Part shown: one piece after another, positions 34,063-42,400 of the stretch
How positions within the stretch are numbered: position 1 is the first letter of the stretch
How the letters are laid out: every line of letters starts with the position of its first letter
From: Streptomyces indicus
Lineage (GTDB): Bacteria > Actinomycetota > Actinomycetes > Streptomycetales > Streptomycetaceae
DNA: 64,000 nt
Assembly: GCF_900100315.1 (NCBI RefSeq)
Contig: NZ_FNFF01000009.1
Coordinates: 1 to 64,000, forward strand
Direction: 5' to 3'
Translations under genes and position numbers: made by a program
Notes under the pieces: model-generated
Databases searched by the model: none
What the model was told of the DNA's origin: nothing
What the model saw: the letters and a program-made list of their open reading frames with translations, nothing else

Positions 34063-35500
34063 GCCCTCCCTGCCCGAGCCCACCGCGTCCGAGCCCGCCA
34101 CGCCGGAAGCCGCCGCACCCCGGCCCACCGAGCCCGAGCCCCCGGCGCGGCGCCCCTCCGCCCGCGCCTGCCTCGCCCTGATCGCCGACCCGGACACCTT
34201 CACCGAGCTCCCCACGCCCGGCGGTCCGGGCAAGCCGGACGGTCCGCTGGACTGGCAGGGCTACGGCGCCGCACTGGCGCGGGCGGCCGAGCGCACCGGG
34301 GAGCAGGAGTCCGTGGTGTGCGGGCGGGTGCGCGTCGGCGGGACCGAGGCCGTGGTGATCGCCTTCGAGTTCGGCTTCCTCGGCGGCTCGCTCGGCACGC
34401 GCACGGGCGACCTGATCGAGGCGGCCCACCTGCACGCCCGCTCCCACCGCCTCCCCGTGGTCTCACTGATCGCGACGGGCGGCAGCCGGATGCAGGAGGG
34501 CATGCTCGCCCTCACCCAACTCCAGCGCGTGGCACGCCAGTCGGCGCTGACCGCACAGGCGGGCGTGCCGCAGCTGGCCGTGCTGCGCGACCCCACGACG
34601 GGCGGCGGCTGGGCCACGCTCGGCGCGGGCGCGGACATGGTACTCGCGCTGCCCGGCGCGCAGGTGGGGTTCGCGGGGTCGCGGGTGCGCCCGGCGGACG
34701 CGGACCCGGCGGCGTACACGGCGGAGGCGCAGTTCGCCGCGGGCCATGTGGACGCGGTCGTACGGAGCGAGGAGCTGCGGTCCGAACTGGCGCTGCGGCT
34801 GCGCCTTCTGACCGCGCCGGGCGCGGCCCTGCCCGCACCGGTCCCGCACGCGCTCGGCGACCTGCGCCGGGTGGAGAGCGGCTGGGCCGCGGTCGAGGCG
34901 GCCCGCGCGCCCGAACGGCCGCGCGCGGACGCCTACTTGGACGCGTACTTCACGCAGCGCACGGAGATCTCGGGCGACCGCTGCGGCGGCCGCGACCCGG
35001 GGATGCGGTGCGGCTTCGGCCTGCGCGACGGCCGCACGATCGCGTACGCCGCGCAGTGCGGCACGGCCACGCGTCCGGCCGGCTACCGCACGGCGGCCCG
35101 CCTGATCCGCCTCGCGGACCGCCTCGGCATCCCGGTCCTGACCCTGGTGGACACGCCGGGCGCGGCGAACGACGCGGCGGCGGAGGCGGCCGGCGCGGGC
35201 CCGGCGATCGCGGAGGTCTTCGCGGCGGTGGCGGGCGCGCGGGTCCCGGTGACGACGCTGGTGATCGGCGAGGGCGGCTCGGGCGGCGCGCTCGCGCTGG
35301 CGGCGCCGGGCCGCACCTGGGCCACGCCGTCGAGCTACTTCTCGGTGATCGCCCCGGAGCTCGCGGCCGCCATCCTCAAGCGCCCGCCTTCCCGCGTACG
35401 GGAGACCGCGGACGAACTGCGCCTGCGCCCGCAGGACTTGGTGGATCTCGGCGTCGTACGGGGTGTGGTCGGGAGCGGGACGGACACCTCGCCGCAGTGA
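34055..35500 (+). CDS. Fused carboxyltransferase (AccD/AccA-like)
   Basis: 481 residues with both halves of a carboxyltransferase of the crotonase fold. The first half (ACLALIADPDTFTEL, EFGFLGGSLGTRTGDLIEAAHLHA, TGGSRMQEGMLALTQL) is AccD-like. The second (YRTAARLIRLADRLGIPVLTLVDTPGA, IGEGGSGGALALAAPGRTWATPSSYFSVIAPE) is AccA-like. There is no AccD zinc ribbon; the N-terminal 30 residues are Pro/Glu-rich. It overlaps matB by 8 bp, so it acts with the malonate pathway. It may move carboxyl between malonyl-CoA and biotin, in either direction. A malonate-decarboxylase-like role is an alternative. Confidence 0.83.
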   Translation: MSEPSLPEPTASEPATPEAAAPRPTEPEPPARRPSARACLALIADPDTFTELPTPGGPGKPDGPLDWQGYGAALARAAERTGEQESVVCGRVRVGGTEAVVIAFEFGFLGGSLGTRTGDLIEAAHLHARSHRLPVVSLIATGGSRMQEGMLALTQLQRVARQSALTAQAGVPQLAVLRDPTTGGGWATLGAGADMVLALPGAQVGFAGSRVRPADADPAAYTAEAQFAAGHVDAVVRSEELRSELALRLRLLTAPGAALPAPVPHALGDLRRVESGWAAVEAARAPERPRADAYLDAYFTQRTEISGDRCGGRDPGMRCGFGLRDGRTIAYAAQCGTATRPAGYRTAARLIRLADRLGIPVLTLVDTPGAANDAAAEAAGAGPAIAEVFAAVAGARVPVTTLVIGEGGSGGALALAAPGRTWATPSSYFSVIAPELAAAILKRPPSRVRETADELRLRPQDLVDLGVVRGVVGSGTDTSPQ

Positions 35501-35745
35501 CCAACTCGGGGCGGGTAGCGCCTCGTTCGCCCGCGCGCCGATCAACTCACCCGAACAAGGGAACAGTTGCTCCCCAGAACAGGTGATCGTCACGTATGCG
35601 TTTGCTTTTGTCCTTTGTGACCAACGATGCTGACGGTGCGCAAGCAACGGGCTGCAGACCGTAATCGCGCTCGCTCCGTCACCTGTCCCAAAGCGTGCCG
35701 GGGTCTTGTCCCAACTCAGCAGGATCACAAGGAGAACGCAGCACC

Positions 35746-35805
35746 ATGAACGTCATCACCAACATCGTCGCCGGTCTCGCCCACTTCCTCGGTTGGCTGG
35801 TCTGA
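35746..35805 (+). CDS. 19-residue amphipathic microprotein
   Basis: A tiny gene encoding MNVITNIVAGLAHFLGWLV. AAGGAG lies about 11 bases upstream, and a strong hairpin terminator follows about 55 bases after the stop, so it looks like its own short transcript. The peptide is mostly hydrophobic with Asn, His and Trp spaced to give an amphipathic helix, like membrane-active or phenol-soluble-modulin-type peptides. There is no leader-type codon run. It may be a membrane peptide, a type I toxin-like peptide or a small regulator. No homologue can be confirmed here. Confidence 0.6.
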   Translation: MNVITNIVAGLAHFLGWLV

Positions 35806-35860
35806 CCCGACGATCCGGCCCGCGGACCGGACCCCGCGTCTGATCCGAGGAGCCACGCAC

Positions 35861-35895
35861 GGCGCCGTCTCCCCCGTCCCACGGGAGGCGGCGCC
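35861..35895 (+). terminator. Terminator after the 19-aa peptide gene
   Basis: A 13-bp stem GGCGCCGTCTCCC with its complement (one G-T pair) and a 9-base loop, followed by TTCGTGTGT. It closes the short transcript before the Trypco1 operon. Confidence 0.75.
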
Positions 35896-36002
35896 TTCGT
35901 GTGTACGGCGTGCCTACGCAACCGTGCAACGCGCCACAGCCGCCCGCGAGTTGCGCCACAATGAGTCGCACGATCACCAGGACGCACGACGGGGGCCGCG
36001 AC

Positions 36003-36464
36003 ATGGGCGAATACATGGAGTTCACCACCGAGGACGGCACCGTCGTACCGGTGGACTTCGCCGCCGACGACGAGGAGGGGCAGCATCTCGTCAGCGGCTC
36101 CGACGGCGCAGTGCGGGCCACGCGCACCTTCGAGGAGTCCCTGTCCGGGGTGCGGGCGGCCGCCGAGTCGGCGCTGCGGGTGTTCCGCGACGGGTCGCTG
36201 CGGCCGGACTCGGTGGAGATCGAGTTCGGCGTGAAGCTGACCGCGCAGGCCGGTGCGCTGATCGCGAAGAGCGCGGTCGAAGGCCATCTCGTGGTGAAGC
36301 TGGCCTGGGCGCCCGGAGGGCCGGGCCAGGTCACCTACCTCGGACAGCGCGTGGCCGCCGCCGACAGCGTCGAGGGCGCCGCGGTCGTCGCGCCCCCGCA
36401 GCCGCCCGCACCTCCCGCGCCGCCGGCTCCCCCGGTGCCGGCGCCGCCCGCACCGCAACCGTGA
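36003..36464 (+). CDS. Trypsin-co-occurring domain 1 protein (CU044_2847 family)
   Basis: A 153-residue protein. The N-terminal MEFTTEDGTVVPVDF, a central ESLSGVRAAAESALRVFRD and the closing SVEIEFGVKLTAQAGALIAKSAVEGHLVVKLAW are the Trypco1/CU044_2847 pattern. A Pro/Ala tail follows. In published comparative work this domain is encoded beside trypsin-like proteases of predicted conflict systems, where it may regulate or be cleaved by the protease. That matches here: the stop overlaps the protease start (GTGA at 36461-36464). ATG 36003 follows GGGGG by eight bases. Confidence 0.82.
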   Translation: MGEYMEFTTEDGTVVPVDFAADDEEGQHLVSGSDGAVRATRTFEESLSGVRAAAESALRVFRDGSLRPDSVEIEFGVKLTAQAGALIAKSAVEGHLVVKLAWAPGGPGQVTYLGQRVAAADSVEGAAVVAPPQPPAPPAPPAPPVPAPPAPQP

Positions 36465-38311
36465 GCCCTCCTTCCATGAGCCCGCCGCCCGTGAATCCGA
36501 CTCCCGCGAACCCGACCCCCACAAGCACGTCTCCCGCGAGCCCTGCGCCGCTGCCCGCCGCGGCTCCGAACGGACCGGGCGGGAACGCCGCCTGGCACGC
36601 CCGGATCCAGTGCGGCCGTGAGTTCGGCGCCGGTTTCCTGGTTTCCGATCGGCACGTCCTGACCTGCGCCCACGTGGTGGGCGCGCATGAGGCCGAGGGG
36701 GTCGGCGTCACCTTCCCGCACGTGGGCAAGGACCGGCTGCCCGCCCGGGTCGTGGCGCACGGCGGCTGGGCCGACGGACTGGACCCGGGCGACCTCGCCG
36801 TACTCGAACTGGACGACCCGGTCACCATCAGGCCCGCCGAGTTCGCCGCGCCCGCCGAGGCCTACGGCGACCCGCCCCCGCGCCTGCTCTCGTACGGCTT
36901 CCCCAAGGCCTACGAGGAGGGCGTGCTCGCCGAATACCGCGCCGTCGGCGGCCAGTTGATCACCCAGGAGTGGGTGCAGCTGGAGGCCTGGGGGCCCGCG
37001 GGCCAGCCCCTCGCGCCCGGTTTCAGCGGCGCCGCCGTGACACTCGCGCACGACGGACGGGTGGTCGGGATGGTCACCTCCGCGGCCCGCAACCCGCAGA
37101 TCCGCAACGGTCGGATGCTGCCCGCGCAGGTCATGGCGCGCTACTGGCCCCGGCTCGGTGACCTGATCCCGACCGGCGCCGCCGCCGCGGCCGACAAGGA
37201 GCGGCTGCGGGGTCTGCTCGACACGGTGGCCGCCGGAGCCGTGTGGCAGGAGGCGCAGTGCGCTCCGGAGCGGCTGTACCGGGACGCGGTGGGCCCGTTC
37301 GGGCCGCCGCCGCCCGTGCGCGGGCTCGCTTCGCTGTGGGACGCGGCCTGGTATCTGCTCAGCGAGATCCAGGACCCGGACGCGCTGGGGCGGTTCACCA
37401 CACGTCTCGCCGACTACTGCGAGGACCCGGCCGCACGTGCCGCGCTGCGCGGCCTCGGCCGCAACCGCGGGAGTGCACCCGCCCCGGAGCGCGCGCCCGC
37501 GGCGGCCCGCCCCTGGTCGCCGGTCCTGGTGGAGATCGCGCCGAGCGGTTCGGGCGAGGACCGCTTCCTGGTGGAGGTGTCCGCGTACAACGGCGCCCAC
37601 CGCCGGATCATCGGCCAGCGCACCCTCAGCACGCGCGAGGTGCGCCCCTACGTCCTGGAGCGGATCGACGACGCTTACCGCGAAGTCGACCTGGACGGGC
37701 GCGAGTTGATCGCCTTCGTGCTGCCCCGCAAGTGGCTGAACACGGACGTGGTGCACTGGCAGCGAAGCAAGGACGACGACTCGCCGCTGGGCTCCTTCGC
37801 GCCGGTGGTCGTGGTGGAGCTGGAGCGGCGGCGCAGCGGCATGCTCCAGCACAAGCTGCGGCGCAAGTGGCAGGAGCTGGACGGGCGCGCCGAGGCCCGG
37901 CTGCACCGGATCGCCTGCGGCGCGCCGCCCGGCGACTCGGTGAGCCTGACCATCGGGCTGCGCCGCGGGGTTGACCTCCTGGGGCTCGGGGCGCCGCCCG
38001 GCCGGGTGCGTGAGGCGTTCAAGGCGGGCCTCAACGCTCCGGTGCCCGCGGTGATCTGGCCGCGCACGGGGTGTGCGGGGGCGCCGCACGAGGCGTGCAG
38101 CAGCAACGAGTTCCTGGACCGGCTCGCCCAGCGGCTCGCGCAGCTGCCGCCCGGTGAACTGCCCGATGCGGTGTACGAGTTGAGACTGGACGCGTTCGAC
38201 GCGGGACCGCACGGCGGTGGCGCGCACTGGGCGCACGACCTGTCCCTGCTGTGGGAGGACCCGCGCGCCCTGCCCGAGACCGTCCCGTTCGCCGGCTCGC
38301 CCGTCGCGTAA
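36461..38311 (+). CDS. Trypsin-like serine protease with VMAP C-terminal domain
   Basis: 616 residues. After a Pro/Ala-rich start is a chymotrypsin-fold protease: catalytic His in VLTCAHVVGA, Asp in PGDLAVLEL, Ser in GFSGAAVTL. There is no signal peptide, so it acts in the cytoplasm. A helical linker with YLLSEIQDP follows. The C-terminal domain (about 350-616) reads FLVEVSAY, TLSTREVRPYVLERIDDAYREV, AFVLPRKWLNTDVVHWQ and PVPAVIWPR, characteristic of the VMAP-C domain (vWA-MoxR-associated protein). It is encoded with MoxR and a vWA-like protein, the three parts of a VMAP ternary conflict system. It probably releases proteolysis on a trigger. Confidence 0.85.
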   Translation: MSPPSMSPPPVNPTPANPTPTSTSPASPAPLPAAAPNGPGGNAAWHARIQCGREFGAGFLVSDRHVLTCAHVVGAHEAEGVGVTFPHVGKDRLPARVVAHGGWADGLDPGDLAVLELDDPVTIRPAEFAAPAEAYGDPPPRLLSYGFPKAYEEGVLAEYRAVGGQLITQEWVQLEAWGPAGQPLAPGFSGAAVTLAHDGRVVGMVTSAARNPQIRNGRMLPAQVMARYWPRLGDLIPTGAAAAADKERLRGLLDTVAAGAVWQEAQCAPERLYRDAVGPFGPPPPVRGLASLWDAAWYLLSEIQDPDALGRFTTRLADYCEDPAARAALRGLGRNRGSAPAPERAPAAARPWSPVLVEIAPSGSGEDRFLVEVSAYNGAHRRIIGQRTLSTREVRPYVLERIDDAYREVDLDGRELIAFVLPRKWLNTDVVHWQRSKDDDSPLGSFAPVVVVELERRRSGMLQHKLRRKWQELDGRAEARLHRIACGAPPGDSVSLTIGLRRGVDLLGLGAPPGRVREAFKAGLNAPVPAVIWPRTGCAGAPHEACSSNEFLDRLAQRLAQLPPGELPDAVYELRLDAFDAGPHGGGAHWAHDLSLLWEDPRALPETVPFAGSPVA

Positions 38312-38385
38312 CCCGCCCACGCCGCCCCGGCCCCGACCCGACCGCCGCCCCCGGCCCCGTATCGCAAGGAGCACTGAGGAGAACG

Positions 38386-39468
38386 ATGTCCCTGTGGCCC
38401 GTGTTCACCGGCTCGAACCAGCCGCACGACGGCATCGACCAGCTGCCCGCGCCCCCGCCGTGGCGCGCGTTCGACGGCGGCCCCGCGCTGCCGACGCCGG
38501 CGGAGCACGAGGACCGTGCGGCCACATCGCCGGACCGCCGGCACCGCGCCCGTACGTACATCGCCACCGACGAGGCCGTCCAACTCGTCAACGCCGCCCT
38601 GTACTTGAGGCGCCCGCTCCTGGTGACGGGCCCGCCCGGCAGCGGCAAGTCCTCGCTGGCGTACGCGGTGGCGCACGAGCTGAAGCTGGGCCCGGTGCTG
38701 CGGTGGAACATCACGAGCCGCACGGTCCTGCACGACGGTCTGTACGCGTACGACCCGCTGTCCCGGCTGTACGCGGCGGGCCGGCGCGCCTCGGCGGCGC
38801 GCGAGGCGGCCTCGACGGGCAGGTCCGTGGCGGCAAGCGGCGAAGGGAAGCCCGGCCATCAGGCGCAGGCGGGGGCGGGAGACCTGGAGGAACACCTGCG
38901 CCTCGGCCCGCTCGGCACCGCGCTGCTCCCCTACCGCCGCCCGCGCGTCCTGCTCATCGACGAGATCGACAAGAGCGACCTCGACCTGCCCAACGACCTC
39001 CTGAACATCCTGGAGGAGGGCCAGTACGAGATCCCCGAGCTGGTCCGCGCCACCCGCCACACCCCCTCCGCCTCGGTGCTGGTCGACGGCACGGACGAGC
39101 GGGTCACGGTGCGCGGCGGGCGGGTGCGCTGCCGCGCCTTCCCGTTCACGGTGCTGACCAGCAACGGTGAGCGCGAGTTCCCGCCGGCCTTCCTGCGCCG
39201 CTGCGTCCGCCTCGAACTGCACCAGCCGCGCGAGGTCCACCTGGAGCAGATCGTCCGCGCCCACCTGGGCGAACCGGCCCCGTACGCAAGGGAGTTGATC
39301 GCGCGCTTCCTGGAGCGCGGCACGGCCGGCGAGCTGGCCACGGACCAGCTCCTGAACGCCATCTACCTGACGGGCGCGTCCGGCCTTGAGGGGAGCTCGC
39401 GCGACGCGCTGGCGGAGCAGCTGATGCCGTATCTGAGCCGGGGGCACCAGGACGATGCGGGTTTCTGA
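38386..39468 (+). CDS. MoxR-family AAA+ ATPase
   Basis: 360 residues. Walker A TGPPGSGKSSLAYAV, Walker B RVLLIDEIDKSDLDLPNDLLNILEEGQYEI, sensor 1 VLTSNGEREFPPAFLRRC with the arginine finger region. The alpha-helical lid is in the C-terminal third. MoxR ATPases couple ATP hydrolysis to remodelling of vWA-containing partners. The neighbours are a VMAP protease and a vWA-like protein, so it probably arms or transmits within that complex. ATG 38386 follows GAGGAG. Its end overlaps the next gene by 14 bp. Confidence 0.9.
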   Translation: MSLWPVFTGSNQPHDGIDQLPAPPPWRAFDGGPALPTPAEHEDRAATSPDRRHRARTYIATDEAVQLVNAALYLRRPLLVTGPPGSGKSSLAYAVAHELKLGPVLRWNITSRTVLHDGLYAYDPLSRLYAAGRRASAAREAASTGRSVAASGEGKPGHQAQAGAGDLEEHLRLGPLGTALLPYRRPRVLLIDEIDKSDLDLPNDLLNILEEGQYEIPELVRATRHTPSASVLVDGTDERVTVRGGRVRCRAFPFTVLTSNGEREFPPAFLRRCVRLELHQPREVHLEQIVRAHLGEPAPYARELIARFLERGTAGELATDQLLNAIYLTGASGLEGSSRDALAEQLMPYLSRGHQDDAGF

Positions 39469-42400
39469 CCCCGGGCCGGAGGAGGCGAACGGGCAGGCAG
39501 GTGAAGGGCCACCGACCGACTCGGCGTGCCCGGGGCCGGCTCCCGGCGGGTCCGGTTCCGGCGGATCCGGTCACGACGGGTCCGGTCCCGACGCCGCATC
39601 CACCGACGCCACGTGCACCGGGAGCGCAACGCCACCCCCCGACCCCCCGCTGGTCGCCCGCCTCGCCGAGGTGCTCACCGAGGCGGGCGGGGAGCGCGCG
39701 GGTGAAGGGCCCACCTCCGTCGAGCTCGCCGAACTCCTGTGGCTGGCGCGCCACATGAGCCCCGGCGAGCAGCAGCCAGGCGAGGAGCAGGGCCTCTCGC
39801 ACGCGGACCTCCCCCACCGACCGCCCGGCGCACCCCAGGACCTCGCCCCCGCACACCCCGAACCCACCCCGCCACCGCACCTCCCCCAGCCCTCGCAGCC
39901 GCCCCTGCCCGAACCCCGCGTCCCCGTCCACCTCCCCGAGCCCGCCCTCGCCGGGCCGGGCGGCGAGGGCGACGGGGAGGACGGGTTCACCTCCCTGCTC
40001 GCCCCCGCACCCCCGATGCTCGCCCGGCCGCTCACCCTCCAGCGCGCGCTGCGGCCGCTCAAGCGCCGGGTGCCCGCGCCCGCCGGCTTCGAGCTGGACG
40101 AGCAGGCGACCGCCGACCGGATCGCGCGGCTCGCGGCGCCCGGGCAGGCGTGGCTGCCGGTGCTGCGGCCCGCCGCCGAGCGCTGGCTGAGGCTGCGGAT
40201 CGTGTACGACGACGGCCCGACCATGACCGTCTGGCGCCCCCTGCTGCGCGAACTGCGCACCGCGCTCGGCCAGTCCGGCATCTTCCGCACCCTGGACGTG
40301 CACCGCCTCACCGAGTCCGGCGAGGTGCGCGGCACCGCCGGCACACCGGCCGACGGACGGACGGTCACTCTGGTGCTCAGCGACTGCATGGGCCCGCAGT
40401 GGCGTGCGGGCCCGGCGGGCCGGCGCTGGCACGCCACCCTGCACCGCTGGGCCGCCCGCCACCCGGTCGCGGTGGTCCAGCCCCTGCCGGAACGGCTCTG
40501 GCGCACCACCGCACTCCCCGCCACGGCCACCACGCTCACCGCCCCGTGGCCCGCCGCACCCAACGCCGCGTACCGCACACCGGACGGACCCGCGGCGTAC
40601 CGCACACCCGGCGCGCCCGGCACGTTCGCCACATACGGCCCATCCGACGCCGCCGCCCCGGGGACCGACTGGCTGCCCCTGCCCGTCCTCGAACCCTCCG
40701 GGCCCTGGCTCGCCAACTGGGCCGCCCTGGTGGCGGGTTCGGGCCCCGTGCCGGGCGCCGCGGCCCACCTCCCACCCGCACCAACCGCCCCGGCACCCGC
40801 CCGCAGCGAGGCCGTCCAGGAACTCGGACCCGAGGAGCTGCTGCTGCGTTTCCGCGCCCTCGCGTCCCCGGAGGCGTACCGCCTCGCGGGCCATCTCGCC
40901 GTCGGCCGCCCGCACCTGCCGTACATGCGCCTGGTCCAGGCGGCCCTGGAGCGCCGCCCGCAGCCGGGCCACCTCGCGGAGGTCATCCTGAGCGGGCTCC
41001 TGAAGGCGGTCCCGGGCACACCGGGCGCGTACACCTTCCGCGAGGGCGTACGGGAGCTGCTGCTCGGCACCCTGCCGCGGACCGCCCGCCTGCGCACCCG
41101 CGACCTGCTGGCCCGCCTCGGCGCACCCATCGACGACCGGGCGGGGATCGCGGCCGGGGAGATCCGGGTGGCCGTCCCGGGCGGGAACGAGCACGCGGCG
41201 GAGGGCTCGGCGGTCGCCTCGGTGCGGGCGGAGAGCGTGCGGCGGATGGGCGGCGCCGTGCGCGAACAGGCCGGGCAGGGACGGCTGTTCGCGGACCGCT
41301 ACGTGCTGGAGGTGCGACTCGGCGCGGGCGAGCGGCAGACGTGGCGGGCGCGGGACCTCCGGGCCGGGCGGACCGTGGTGCTGCACCTGTTCCCCGGTCT
41401 GGAGCCCGACGGCGAGGGGGCCCGGGTCTTCCGGTGGCGGGCCGGGGCGCTGGCCGCGGTGGACCACCCGAACGTCGTACGGCTGCACGAGCACGGTTTC
41501 GAGGCGGACACCGCGTACGCCGTAGAGGAGTTCGTGGACGGCGTCAGCCTGGGTGATGTGCTGCGCGGCCCGGCCGGCAGCCGGGTGCCGTTCTGGCTGC
41601 TCGCGCGGCTGGCCGCCCACACTGCTCGCGCGCTCGCGGCCGCCCACGCGCACGGGCTGGGGCACGGCCCGCTCAAGCCCGCGGATGTGCTGATCGACAG
41701 CGCGGACGGGGCGGTGCGGCTCACCGGGTTCCTGGACAGCGTCGCGGTCAACTCGCCCGACGAGGACCGTGAGCGGCTGGACACCCTGCTCCACGAGCTG
41801 GCCGGCTACCAGGGCTTCCGCGCCTGGTCCCTGCTCAACTGGCAGATCCTCTCCCAGGTCGAGCCGCTCGAACCGGATCCCGACCGCGACGCCGACGCCA
41901 TCATCGCCCTGCTCGCCTCCCCGGACTTCGGGCCGATCATCCAGCGCGCAGCCACCCAGGCCCCGCAGTTCCAGCTGATCGGCGCGCAGTTGTGCCCAGG
42001 CGCCGAGCAGCTGTCCCCCGAGGCGAAGGCCTGCCTCGTCATCCTCCTGGAGCGGTACGGACGACCCGTTCCCGTGGCGGACGTGGCCCGAGGGCTGTGG
42101 GGGGAGGACGCGGGCGAGGACCCCGTCCCGTACCTGGAGGAGCTGGCGCGCGCCCTCGGCCCCGGCACGCTCGCCGCCGGACGGACCGGATACGCGGTCC
42201 TCGCCGCCCCCGCCCAGATCGACCTGCACGCCGTCAGCGCGCTGGTGGACGGTGCGGACTTCCGCGAGAACCGTACGGACCCCCGCGAGGACAGGGAGAG
42301 CGCCGAGGCCAGGCGGTCCATGGTCCAGTCGGCCCTCGACGGCTTCGAGGACGAACCCCTGGCGGGCGTTCCCGGACCGGCCGCCCGCCGCACCCGTATC

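Noticed and set aside
35585..35600. GTGATCGTCAC palindrome as a BldD or WhiA-like box
   Set aside because: The match to any developmental regulator consensus is too short to claim.
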